Part shown: in pieces, positions 22,151-32,949 of the stretch
Layout: each line of letters begins with the position of its first letter
Numbering within the stretch: the first letter of the stretch is position 1
NCBI GenBank assembly: GCA_037074705.1
Contig: CM073594.1
Location: forward strand, 62,864,509-62,928,508
Source: Zhengitettix transpicula
Lineage: Eukaryota > Arthropoda > Insecta > Orthoptera > Tetrigidae
Direction of reading: 5' to 3'
Length of the DNA stretch: 64,000 bases
Notes under the pieces: generated by a model
The model's input: the letters and a program-made list of their open reading frames with translations, nothing else
What the model was told of the DNA's origin: nothing
Database searches by the model: none
Position numbers and translations under genes: made by a program

Positions 22151-22699
22151 ACCATGGGAGGTTCCACAAGATTCCATTTTAAAGTAGTTACCTTTTAAAT
22201 TAATTAATAAATCATTCTAAAAATCTTATTAATAAATTTCCTGGGGATGTACTTCAGTGAAGATTGATTAAATGGTAGGCAATTCACGACGAGAAAAATT
22301 AATCAATGACATCAGGCTGCCCCGGTATGCAGTCAATGACTTCTCAATTAGAAACTAAGAAACAAACTTTATCAAACTTCAAACCATTTGCTATATGTAA
22401 TTGATAAAATTAAAAAAGTCCCGTGTCAAACTTCTTATAACTGTCTAATGACAAAAAAATTAAATTAGGAAAAATCGCATCAGCACCATTGCAAAGAAAT
22501 TAAGCATATTCACTTCCAGAATAATGACGAAATGTGAGGATTTGGAATTTTACAAAAAATATTTCACTCATCATTTACCTAGCGCAAAAATGACTCTTCG
22601 GTAGTTTTTGAGGGAAATGAAAAAAAAAATTCTTCAATAAGGGGGTTGATATAAGTAATATGTATAATTTCATGGGCTCTGAAGAAATACTTGAGCAAT
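22151..22699. other. AT-rich spacer
   Basis: No feature supported. It lies just downstream (in minus-strand terms) of the reverse-transcriptase fragment at 22.8 kb and may be decayed LINE sequence. Confidence 0.3.
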
Positions 22700-22835
22700 C
22701 ACTGCTTCATATTTAAATTTTGATTGGAAAAAATAATGCAGATTCATAGTTCTTGGTGTGGCATTTATAAATTGAATAACAAAATATGGGCTCAAAAACA
22801 GAACCATGTGGGACTCTAGCATTTTTTTGTAAGAT
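22700..22835 (-). pseudogene. Fragment of a non-LTR reverse transcriptase
   Basis: The minus strand reads ARVPHGSVFEPIFCYSIYKC, which follows [20 protein letters not shown] with substitutions. No YADD box follows in any frame that I can follow. It is short and has no start codon. Confidence 0.55.
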
Positions 22836-23193
22836 ATATGAGGCTAACCTTTGGAATTGGGAAGGGGAATCTTTGTTTCCGGTTTATTAAGACGAAAGAA
22901 CCAAGAATCGTAGGTATTTTGTAATCCCTACTATTTCATATTTTTCTAGTAAGAGATTTGTGATGCGTTAAATTGAATTGCAGGAAAAGAATTCGAAATT
23001 AATTTTATTATAGTGATTATTGAGTCATATAAAAAATTATAGGCCTTTCCAGCTGAGAATTCTTTCCTGAAACGTGCTTATCAAAGTGTGTTTTCTTAGG
23101 TTTTTGTAACCACATTATAAATGCATGGCATCGTTTTAACTGTATCAACGTGTGCGCGTGTGAGTGTGTAATGTCTGCTAAACCTAATAAATC

Positions 23194-23197
<4 letters not shown>
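22836..23197. other. AT-rich spacer
   Basis: Ends in a GT-rich patch (gtgtgcgcgtgtgagtgtgt) before the (AT)n run that borders the next LTR. No gene. Confidence 0.3.

Positions 23198-23229
<32 letters not shown>
23198..23229. repeat. (AT)n tract bordering an LTR
   Basis: About 16 AT units ending exactly where the TGTAAT terminus of the next LTR begins. It is probably the insertion target. Confidence 0.9.
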
Positions 23230-23232
<3 letters not shown>

Positions 23233-24198
23233 AATAATACAACTAGAAGTCGTTAATTAAATAATTAATAAAATTTACAAACAATATTTATTTGTGGCAA
23301 TAATTTTAAAAAAATTTAAAATTTAAAATATTAATTTCTCAGGGTCTTCACTGGGTTTGATACATCAATTATATTTGAAATCTTATTAACAAACAAATTA
23401 CAATTAAATGAAAAGAAATTTACTTGACACTTAAACTCGAACGATATTTAAAAGTAAGAAGATTAACTCTGTTTAACAATTTAAACTAGAACGAAATTTA
23501 AAATGAGAACGAAATCTGACTTCTATCTTTTAATTACGTTTACATAATTAATTGATTAATTTGTAACTTGTTACATCTGTCTAGTTGATTCCAGAATACC
23601 TTTCGTTATCGAAACACACTATTGCGAGATTTTACACTGATTCTAAGATTCACAGATTTTAGACTGATTCTAATCAAAATTTATAGGATGTCAGGAACTC
23701 GGATGATGCTCCCTTTTGTTGTAAGCTATCCGTTGACTGCTTGCCTTAGTTGAATTCCGTGGTCCGTAGATTTGCCAGTCTTTACTGCTTTGGACTGAAA
23801 CCGAAATTTTACTATTTCTGGCAGGCTATGGACACAAAACTGCTTTTTTCTTAGCAAGTTTCGACGTTATGCTTTCGTGAATTTTTTACTTTGTCCTCAT
23901 AAATGTCCAGGCACCAACCAACTCTGTGTTAAATCCTAATCGCCAACTCTGTTGAATTCTCGTCACCAATACTTCGGTTACGATGTCTTTCCGCGAACTG
24001 CTTCTCACAATGTTTTTCCGCGAACTGAACCCTCGTCTTGCTTTATAGCGCGCATACGCCATTTTCGGACCTTCCGACAAAGTAAAGTGAGCTCGCGTTT
24101 CATTGTCGCTTTGTTTTGGAAACTCCGCCGCTACAGAGTCTTTCTCAAACAATTTAAATTTTTATGTTCAAACAATTAATGTCCTAATTAATTGGCAT

Positions 24199-24202
<4 letters not shown>
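23230..24202 (-). mobile_element. Solo LTR, minus orientation
   Basis: A 973-bp unit with TGTAAT...ATTACA ends and (AT)n on both sides. On the minus strand it opens TGTAATGCCAATTAATTAGG, matching the plus-strand copy at 61361 (TGTAATGTCAATTAATTAGG). It contains the family's AACCCAGTGAAGACCCTGAG (seen as ctcagggtcttcactgggtt) and aacgaaatctgac. It differs from its relatives by scattered substitutions and indels. No internal region adjoins it. Confidence 0.8.

Positions 24203-24237
<35 letters not shown>
24203..24237. repeat. (AT)n tract between two LTRs
   Basis: About 17 AT units separating the TTACA end of one LTR from the TGTGGTAAC start of the next. Confidence 0.9.
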
Positions 24238-24240
<3 letters not shown>

Positions 24241-25193
24241 GGTAACCCCCAATGTGTGTAAAGTGTATAGTGAAAGGATCCTTTTTGTAATTTATTTAAT
24301 ATTTGTATTGTCGGCGTAATATTTATGGGCCCAGGTATTGCAGAAAGCAGTCAGCGTAAGAATGTGGAGTGCTTGAGAGTATTGTTCCCGACGGTGTTTA
24401 GAGATGCAAAAGCTTTGTCGAGAGTGCAGTACAATCGACAGTCTGTGATAAGTAAAGTAAAGTACAGTTGGCTGGTAGATGTTGGATGAAAAATATCTAG
24501 AAGGAATGTTGGAGACGCGTCCGGTGGTCAGTTGACCAGAAATTAGCAAGGTATAACTAAAGTTATGGAAGTAAGGTTTTGAAAAGTGGTTATAAGTTGA
24601 TGAGAGAGACGTAACTCAACGGCGACTTAAAACTGATCGGTTTATCCGCTAAAACATTCTATATGATTTTATTGTCTGTGATAATATGCATATTTGGTTT
24701 ATTGTGCAGACGTGAACAGTGATATACCATGGCCTGTTAAATAAAATCCTTTAAAATTATTAGTGAAGTGAATACGTAGTGTGATGAGAGCGGCTCTGAT
24801 GATTTGGTACCTACCAAATTTTCATTGTAAACCCAGTATAAAATTGCATACCGTCAGATTTCTTAAAATTTCATCATATTTCTTCTGATTTTTCCTATGT
24901 TAACATTTCTATTGTAAATTTAATTAATTATTTAGTAACATTTTGTTTTCATTTAATTCGGTTAAAATTGGGCATGACTATAACTGTTAGAAGCCCGATA
25001 AGCGGTCCTGAATATTTAAGAATTTCAATAAAGCTGTGGCATCTCTGTAAAAGTTTTGTACAAAATCTAACTAAATATAAATTGGTAATAAATGTTTGTA
25101 TCTAAAATATAATTTAATAAATTATTTCATTTATATTTAATTTACTTATCACATTAATTGGCCGCAACGTAGTTTTTTGCTTGATCTACCACA
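24238..25193 (+). mobile_element. LTR-retrotransposon remnant 1: LTR, decayed primer site and terminal scrap
   Basis: It begins TGTGGTA and ends TACCACA, a perfect seven-base inverted terminus, with atatat on both sides. The LTR body seems to end at TTATCACA (about 25153). It is followed by ttaaTTGGCCGCAACGTAG, which resembles a tRNA-Lys-type primer-binding site (TGGCGCCCAACGTGGGG) with losses. The last 20 or so bases would then be the end of a 3' LTR, with the whole coding region deleted. AGCCCGATAAGCGGTCCTGA near 24990 is the weak counterpart of the family's 3' marker. Confidence 0.55.
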
Positions 25194-25199
25194 ATATAT

Positions 25200-26235
25200 T
25201 GCAGTAATTAAAAGGCAATTAATAATAAATAATTAAAAGAAATTTTAGACTTGGATTGTTATCGGCAAACAGACACAAGTCACACACAAAAATGGACAAT
25301 AGTGGAAGAGGCCTAAGGTATTGTAGGACTGTTAGTGCGCTGAGAGGAACATATAAGGCAGTTGGCGGCGAAACATTGCAGAGGACGGAACAAATAAAAC
25401 TTGAGCAGAGACTAGACGTCGTTAATGTATTACCAAATAAAGATGTGAATTAATACAAAGTAAAACATTCTCGGAAGTATTGCATCGTAAATATTGGAAC
25501 GTAATAGCAGTTTCGTCAGAATAGAACTTTATAAAATCTTCGTGGAGGAATTGTTCAAGGATAACATTCGTAAATTATTGTGGAGCGGAACAGTCGTAGA
25601 AATTCAGCCAATCTTGCAAAATTTTAAAGTGAAGTGTAGAATCAGTGAAAACCAAGGCCTGATATTAAAAATAAAGTGTTTGAAAGTGTCTGAACGAGGT
25701 AAAAATTGATTTTCCTGGTACCAGAGAGTGTGAGAGAGAGAGAGAGAGAGAGAGAACAGTAAGTCAAATTAAATAAATTATTAATTTAAACTATTAGGTA
25801 AAGATAGATTGTCAGATTTTGGATTTTTTTGATAATTGTAAATATTGTTTTGCAAATAATACTTCAAAGTGTTCAGTACCCTAGAAATTTGATTGTTTAA
25901 AAGGAGTAATACCTTTCTTTATTTAAAGGCCCAGATAAAGACCGTGAGAGAGAGTGAAAAATTTTGGATTGTACGTAATTAATATTGTTAAATTTAATAA
26001 ATATCTATTTTGTAACTTCTATTCTTTGTGTATAAAATAAATTAATGTGTTTGTTTAATTAACTAAAAATCTTATTTATTAACATCCTCTCATTTAAAAA
26101 ATTAAAATTAGTTAAATGATGCATTAACGTGGGCTAACTATTATTTAACTTGTTTTTCAAAGTGGTATATTACAAATTGGCACCTCAACGTGAGGCTACT
26201 CATATTTAAATTTTATTAATTTTGTGAATACCACA
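25200..26235 (+). mobile_element. LTR-retrotransposon remnant 2: LTR with recognisable primer-binding site
   Basis: It starts TGCAGTAATTA and shares with the LTR at 61361 the stretch ggacggaacaaat and gagcagagactag. The LTR ends ATTACA at 26174, then aa(t), then TGGCACCTCAACGTGAGGCT at 26178-26197. That differs from the tRNA-Lys primer site TGGCGCCCAACGTGGGGCT by two G-to-A changes and one inserted T. After about 40 more bases it ends TACCACA and atatat. No gag or pol remains. A (GA)n tract lies at 25729-25756. The open frames at 25256 and 25494 are LTR sequence, not genes. Confidence 0.6.
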
Positions 26236-26335
26236 ATATATACATTTGAATATTAACGGAACTTTCACTAAAATAGAGCCTTGAGGAACGCCCCATATTA
26301 TGTTCCAGTCAGAGATGAGTTTCAGGATAGAAAAC
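26236..26335 (-). pseudogene. Fragment of a non-LTR reverse transcriptase
   Basis: The minus strand reads NIIWGVPQGSILVKVPLIF, containing an intact GVPQGSIL motif of LINE reverse transcriptases. It abuts the end of the LTR remnant. Only this motif is left. Confidence 0.5.
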
Positions 26336-27101
26336 TGAATTGGAGTTTCCGTTTCAGAGACATGAAACAGTAGTGAATGTAGAAAAATGTAGTATTTATA
26401 TTTTTACTAACTGTAATTTTAATATTATTAATCTTAAACCTTAACCTCATCATGTTCATAGACCCAGGAGCCCATGAAAATGAGGATAATTCATGTAATA
26501 ATTAAAACTGGCTCTTTTCATCAATAAAACCCAAAGCGTTTTTCTCCTCTGCGAGTAATGATCGTCTCTCGATCCATTCTACATGATATATGCCCGACAG
26601 ACCGTTTCCAGACCTGGATTTTTAATAGCGCGAACAGTTCCTCCTCGAGGCATCCCTTTTTTAACAGGTGTAGGGGGAGTTTACTGTCATAATTAAGCTT
26701 TACCTCAAAACCGCGGTCCCTTATTACTGACGACGTAAATGAGTGAGAACCACCACTTTTAGCGTTCGGGTTCACTGTTACCTTTTTTTAAAAAATATAT
26801 ATATATATCTCCTTCTCTCGTTTTCTCCGATAATAAACCATGTAATTATCATAGAAAGTAATACACGGCTCGCAGAAATTTTTTTTGCGTCAATTTTTTT
26901 TTCACTCTTCCCAACAAACCGTTCTGGATAACGTGAAGTATTATTGACAAGTGGTGGTTAAAAAATGTGGAAAAAAGTCGTTGAGTGGTGAGACCACACA
27001 GACACCAGTATTTATCCTCAAATTAGTTCTTGCTTCAGTCGAACCGTTGAAGATAAAGCAAGAAAAAAGGTTGTTCATAAGTGGAGAGAGGAAAAAACGA
27101 T
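26336..27101. other. AT-rich spacer
   Basis: An 84-codon minus-strand frame at 26521-26775 has no recognised domain. Nothing else is supported. Confidence 0.35.
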
Positions 27102-27345
27102 TGAAGTATGAAATGTAAATCGGGAATTAAGTCTTGTAGAAAAAAATCGTTTGTTAAGTCAGTTCTCAGTACTCGGTTAGTAAGTATATTTAAGTCAAAG
27201 TGTTGAATATATATATATATATATAATATTCATTATATATATTTAATATTCAATATATATATATAGATATATATAGTACTGAGTTACTTAACAAACGATT
27301 TTTTTCTACAAGACTTAATTCCCAATTTACATTTCATACTTCATT
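27102..27345. repeat. Inverted repeat, arms about 70 bp
   Basis: The left arm (tgaagtatgaaatgtaaatc ... ttgtagaaaaaaatcgtttg ... tcagtact) is matched by its reverse complement (agtactgagttacttaacaa ... acttcatt). An (AT)n-rich loop of about 90 bases lies between. No hammerhead core is present in this one. Confidence 0.8.
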
Positions 27346-27553
27346 CATATATTTTAATATATATTAAATTCAATATATATTTATTTTATATATATATATA
27401 TTTGATATTCAATATATATATATATTTATTTAATATTTAATATATATATATATATATATTAAATTTAATATATATATTATATATATATATATATTTGATA
27501 TTCAATATATAAATATATATATATTTAACATTTAATATATATATATATATATT
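27346..27553. repeat. AT satellite-like block
   Basis: Alternating units of tatatatatattt, gatattcaatatat and aatttaatatat. It is low-complexity, imperfectly tandem and continuous with the loop sequence of the neighbouring palindrome. Confidence 0.8.
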
Positions 27554-27600
27554 GATCATAAAGCGCACAAATAATATTTTACACGTCAGTAGACGAATTT

Positions 27601-27990
27601 TTCCGAGAGCGGAATATTCCGCTTTTTGTAATTAAACGATATTAACAATGTGAAATATTCTGCATTCGGTCGTCGGACAATTTTCTCCAAGATTGGTATA
27701 TTTCCCGGTCGTTTATTTAAAAATATATCTCCGAGGACATTATATTCCTCGCTTGGTCAGTTGAAGAATGTTGACGAGAGTGGATGTTGATGCTGGATGC
27801 TGATGGACGAATGTGAAACATTCCACGATTGTTGGTTGAAGAATGATTTAGAGCGCGGAATATTCCGCATTTGGGGACTGAAGAATACTGTCGGGAGTGA
27901 AATGTTCCGTCGTGGTAGGGTAAAGGATGATTTAGAGAGAGAAATAATTTCATAATTGGTGACTGAAGAATCCTTGACGATTCCGTGGTT
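27601..27990. repeat. 42-bp minisatellite, about nine diverged units
   Basis: Successive units follow the pattern (c/t)GGAATATTCCGCATTTGG, TGACTGAAGAATG, TTTAGAGAG. Clear 41-43-base units start near 27733, 27810, 27853, 27895 and 27937, with more diverged ones to the left. Because 42 is a multiple of three, two minus-strand frames stay open across it. They read as 14-residue repeats, with GTF/GIF/GMF recurring in one frame and KSFF with RRNIS or RNIP in the other. I do not call a gene: there is no start context, and openness follows from the period. Confidence 0.7.
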
Positions 27991-29340
27991 GCTGATTCTA
28001 ATTGCCAATTCTCAGCGTATTATCATCCATTTTTATCGATAAAATGGAATATAAAAATGGAGGACATGAGGAAGTCAGAGCCAGACCAATTTGTTCGCTA
28101 CCGACGAATATTCAGCTATTACAAGAGGAATGCCACTTTAAAGATCGTCAGCAAAGACCGTTCCACGATTCAACTGTCGACATTACTAGATAGAAAACGG
28201 AAGATTCTTCCATTATATTTTCTCTCCAATCATTTATCAGCACTCCCACAATAATTTGGTCCTGGCTGCGTTCCTTTACTCTCACCTGTCAATCCCCGGA
28301 GGGAGAAAGTATTCTCCTGATAGTGAAAGTTGTGATCTTAATCGGAGCCGGCGAGAAAAATGGTCACTCGTCGCGTACGGTTCACATCTGAAAATATTCA
28401 ACTCACAAAAATTTATAAACATGCATAACATATTAATTATTATTAGTTTTGTAAATATTCATTCATATATTTTATTTCAACCGTGTATTACATTTTTACA
28501 TATGTAAATAAAATTTTTAATTAAAAGTAATATTTTTTATCTGTGTGTCCTACGTTTATAATTTTATATTATCATTTTTATATTTAATTAATTTATGCTT
28601 ATTTCATCTCAAGTTCTTTTAAGTCTTAATAGAGTATTAATGGAGACAATAAATAAAAAAAATTATCGTGTTTTTTTCTTTGTAGTCACTAGTCCTATGA
28701 TCACTCTCGCTCGATTAAGAATTTCTTTGGCGATAGGACAACGCGATTCAGGAAAGTTTATACATAAATTATCAGATCATCTTATACATAATTTAGAAAA
28801 TTGGGAACATAAATAAATAATATACATGGCGAAAATTATTAAATTTATATGTAATTATTATTCAATTCCCGGTCCCTTCGACATTTTACCATCCTGATCC
28901 TTTAAGTAAGTTTCACAGGCTCTTTGAGCTTTATTTGGAAGCGTTTCTTCTGATCTTGTAATTTTTGTGTTACAGAGAGTTTAATACTTAAAGAGGGGAA
29001 AAAATAACGCATGCTATTCACTGGAATTTTTTCTGCTCCCTCCTGCAATCTTATTCCCCTCATTTTTGTAGAAAAATACTTCACCAGAATTAATTTCCCC
29101 TAATTTCGGTTTAAATATTTTTTTCAGGCTAAATGAATGACGATTTTATATATACAATGGAAAGTGACTCATGCCGAACAGACACCAGTCAAAAATGAAA
29201 GGTGGGATTTTTACATATCCATCACGGGCGGTTATTTCGGTTTGTGTGTTGGCATCATTGGTCCGTCTCCCACGCGAGATAAAAAGCACGCGTCGTATTT
29301 AAGGGAACCCAATCCGCATCAGTCTCCTCCGGAGCTACTT
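27991..29340. other. Spacer, no supported gene
   Basis: Several short open frames (60-89 codons) at 27985-28816 and 28902-29349 show no domain and no consistent codon bias. The stretch from 29220 on is richer in CpG and leads into the promoter-like site at 29.4 kb. Confidence 0.35.
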
Positions 29341-29357
29341 CACCTCTAAAAACAGGT

Positions 29358-29405
29358 TTCTCCGACCGACATTTCGTCCTCCGCCCTATAGCTTCTCAGA
29401 AGTGA
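29358..29405 (-). ncRNA. Diverged hammerhead-like motif
   Basis: The minus strand reads CACTTCTGAGAAGC, a 12-base region and GGACGAAATGTCGGTCGG. It resembles CTGANGA ... GAAACGTC with two core changes (CTGAGAA and GAAATG). The change at the conserved G of the first segment would be expected to stop cleavage. It may be a relic or a different repeat. Confidence 0.25.
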
Positions 29406-29428
29406 TGACGTCACGGGCGCATGCGCTG
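29404..29428. promoter_or_regulatory. CRE next to NRF-1-type palindrome
   Basis: A perfect TGACGTCA (29406-29413) is followed after three bases by a perfect GCGCATGCGC (29417-29426). These are the consensus sites of CREB/ATF factors and of NRF-1 (ewg in flies), a pair often found together in animal housekeeping promoters. CpG is locally high. No first exon can be identified on either side, so the promoter role is inferred. Confidence 0.4.
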
Positions 29429-30338
29429 TGCAGCTTTGCCAACGGAAATGCTTGCAACGTCAGGTGGAAAAAAAGGGAATAAGGTAGCCGAAGGTAAATC
29501 ACGAGAATGTTAAATCGTGGTCAGACTCACATAGAAAAGAATTTGACTTTTCCGGTCTCGGCCTGGTCCGAGCGTTGGAGTAAAACCCACACACTGGACA
29601 GAGTCAGCGAAGAGCAACTTTACTGACCAATGCAACTCACCCAAAAGATCCAACGAATTTCTATTAAAAAACTATTCCCACGCGTGTCCTATTTGTCGGT
29701 TCAAATCGCTTTCACTACTACTAATAATCTATTCCTTATTTAATTAAAAATTTTCTACATTGTTTGGTGGTCGGTTCGACGCGGCTCTGTTCAGATCATG
29801 GCCTCATCTATACGTACTTGTGACCTTCCCCATCATAGAGTTACCCTAAATTCCTGTATGATGTGTCCCTTATTTCTTATTCTGCTCCAAAGTCTTTTTA
29901 TTTTTCCCGCTGCGCCAATAGTTTCCGAAAAGTTATTTGCCTTCTTTTTATGCCAATTCTCAAGATCCTAGTCCTGTCAGTAGTACCAACTTTCACGTAA
30001 AACCCTCCGCTTTTCACAGAATCACAGAAAGAAACTTTTAAAAAATCCTATTTTCACTTGCATTCGGAAATGAAATAAAATAGTCCTGCATATTTCTGTA
30101 TTTTAGATCCCCTACCTTTTCTTTAAAAAAATGACAAAATTAAATTATCATTATGGCTGATTATCTTTCTGAAAAACATTCTCCTTAAAATCAGTCACAG
30201 TCATTATGACTAAGTTTCTATTTTAAAAAATAAAAAGGGACTCTAATTGAGAAAAACTATTTAAACATCAGTCTTACTTAATTAGTTAATTAATATTTTT
30301 TATAAAAAATTAATTTATTTACTGAATATTGATAAAAA
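29429..30338. other. Spacer, no supported gene
   Basis: CpG content falls from left to right. No open frame over 60 codons and no motif that I recognise. Confidence 0.35.
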
Positions 30339-30566
30339 TAATAAATAAATAAACATCAGCCAAGTTTAAGTCAGAAAAAAATTTATTAATGTAAAATTAA
30401 ACAATGTTTCATCACTTTAGATTGACATGTTTATCAATTTTTTTTAAAACTTGAATCTGATGATGTCCGAAAATAAGCGATGAAACGTTGTTTAATTTTA
30501 CATTAATAAATTATATTTTCTGCCTTAAAATTGGCTGATGTTTATTTATTTATTAATATTTTTTAT
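30339..30566. repeat. Foldback with one intact and one decayed hammerhead-like motif
   Basis: The arms aataaataaacatcagcca ... attaatgtaaaattaaacaa and its inverted copy ending ggctgatgtttatttattta pair over about 80 bases. The right arm carries the intact plus-strand motif. The left arm, read on the minus strand, has TTGATAA ... GATGAAACATTG, in which both core halves are altered. Confidence 0.75.
30451..30495 (+). ncRNA. Hammerhead-ribozyme-like motif, intact core
   Basis: TTGAAT, CTGATGA, an 18-base stem II region, GAAAC, GTT, GTTTAA. TTGAAT pairs with GTTTAA in all six positions when G-U pairs are allowed, giving a full stem I. Stem II is the weak point, with only two or three pairs (TC-x-GA). 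The self-complementary ACGT stands where stem III should be. The predicted cut follows T30489. Confidence 0.5.
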
Positions 30567-31880
30567 AATCAGTAACAATGAAATGATCATTTTCTTTTTT
30601 AAGAAAATATTGTGTTGTATATTTAGGAAAATGACTGGATATAAATATCAGTCTTAGGAAATTCGATGTCGAATTGTATTTCTGTTAGAAAATATAATCT
30701 CACCGGAAAATGGCACGTTGAAGGCGGGGATGGGTGATTAATAAATAAAATCATATTTTAATACGGGTTTTTGAAATTGAGTTTAACCTTTCAAAGCATT
30801 GCCGTGAAGAGAAGTGCAAATTTTACGGTGGGACTCAATTTTTAGTCTGTATGATAGTCAATATTTTTTTAGAAGTAAGTAATACGTTTTACAGATCTAT
30901 TAAAACGTTGTTTCCACTTATTTAATTTATGTTTGTTTGTATGTAATTTTGTGTCTTCATTGTATGTATTTAAAACATTGCCACCGGGATTTTACGAATT
31001 AAATTAATAAATCTATCTGTCTATATTTTCCTACCGGCTTTAATTTTAAAATAAGTAAAAATGGTTTTCGTGATTAGAAAAGCAATAATACTAAATGATT
31101 ACCGGATAAAATAATATTAAAAGTTACGTTTCTGAGAGCATTTATTTTTGGAGATATGTGTTGAAGGCCTGGAGAAGCCGTGACTGGACGATATGAATAT
31201 TAATCTTTGCTTGTGTGAGAGAGGATAAGACGTCGTAGCCATCATTCAACGTGAAATGAAACGAGTTTGCCCCGATATAGAGAGAGGTTGCTTGAAGTGG
31301 TTCAATAACAGGATACCGGTTTTCCGAAGCGGCCTCACTCACTCTGTGTACCTGTAAAACTAACATGTCGTCCACAGATCCCACAGTAAAAGGGCTGCGT
31401 AATTAAAGCGGCTCTTGCAACCTTGTCCACGTACTTTATACCAAACCAAAAAAAAAAAAGAAGTAAAGGAGAAGAAGAAGGAACGGGTGTCAAACTGTAA
31501 CACCTTCCAACCGCGCTAAATCTGCGACTCGTGTGTTTAACTCGAGAATAATCCAAAGATATAAATATCCTTCAGGCTCAAAAGGATAATAATTGTCGTT
31601 TAACACGCACACGCACACTCTGGAAAGGAACTTGTCTGTCCGACGAGTCTCACAAGTAAAATGATGACGTAACCTGGCCAACGAGGACGTGATGTCATTT
31701 ATTTACTCAACGAATGAAATAAGAATGACGGCATGTGATTTTTAAGATAAAGAAAAAATATATGTTATAACGAAATACAGAAGTCCACAACTCAGAGACA
31801 CGGTTAATTTATTTACATTGTAATCCCTGATTAGAAAAGTCGTTACTAATACAGGGTAAATAAAGGTAGCCGAGAAAAAT
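30567..31880. other. Spacer, no supported gene
   Basis: Minus-strand frames at 31142-31681 (63-80 codons) overlap in three frames and show no domain. The stretch is less AT-rich than its neighbours but offers no promoter or splice pattern that I trust. Confidence 0.3.
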
Positions 31881-32890
31881 ATTTAATTTTTTCCTGCCTG
31901 AAGTGCTTATGTTTATAAATAATAAAATTAATAACAATAGTAACATGTTACATTCAACACTTTAAATCACGACCATTTTTTCCTATCTCGTCAATGCGAT
32001 TATTTTAAAAAAATTATTTTCAACATGTACGTGACGATTTTTCTCTCTTTCATATATTTTTCACTTGTTATTTTTCCTGTTATAATATTTTCCCCTAATT
32101 TAAATTATCCATTAGTATTTATTAAGTTTTCTTATCGTTTGCCTATAAATCCTATTTCAATTATAAAGTTTCCTACTTTCATTTTATTTTCTCATTTTCA
32201 AATTGCGTGTTTTAGAAACTTGTAGAGCTCTACATTTATTATATTCAACGATTTGTTCTTATCATTTGCATATTATCCTATTTTTATTTTATCACTCTCT
32301 AATTTACATATTCGTCAACTTGTCTATTTATGATTTTCAACGATTTTTTCTTACCGATTCTGTATTACTCCTTTTTTAATTAAGTGCTTTTAATTTTAAT
32401 TTAACTTTTTCATTTTCAAATTTCTAATTGATATATTTTTTTCACTTGTCTATTTATAAACATTTTTTATTTTCGTTTCAGTATTAATCCTTTATTAGTT
32501 ATCTATTTTTCTACTTTAACAATTTTTCTCAATTACATCTTTTTATATTAAAATTTTGAATAATTTATATGTAGTTTAAGTATTTTGTTATTTATTCTTT
32601 ATGTGTGTTAGTGTTTTGTTTCTCTCACATCGATGTTTGAAAACAAAATGACTAACATCGTTAAATAAAAATTTGTTAATTTGTGCTAGTTTTTCCCTTT
32701 TTTCGATGTGATTATTTTTTATCAGGGTTTTAAACATTTAGTCCAAGTATTTTTTTTCCTTTCTCGTTTACGTATTCATACTTTTTCATTTGTATTTCTT
32801 CCTTTCTGTTTTTCAGTGACAAAGTTTTTTTTTCAGATTTTCATTTTTTTATTCAGAGAGTGAATCTACCTCTAGAAGATGGAATGTTAC
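31881..32890. other. Strongly T-biased strip with degenerate tandem units
   Basis: The plus strand is dominated by T with C, with very few purine runs, from about 32030 to 32870. Related phrases recur: ttcaacgatttgttcttatc, ttcaacgattttttcttacc, and cgtttcagtattaatccttt, about 85-120 bases apart. The 66-codon frame at 32025 follows from the composition. No gene. Confidence 0.4.
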
Positions 32891-32949
32891 ATAACAATAG
32901 GAGGATGTCCATCTTCTCATCCCACTGTTTAATTAAATTTTCCATAAGC

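Noticed and set aside
25256..25709. Two short frames read as genes
   Set aside because: They lie in an LTR shared with 61361-62430, where the same frames are broken.
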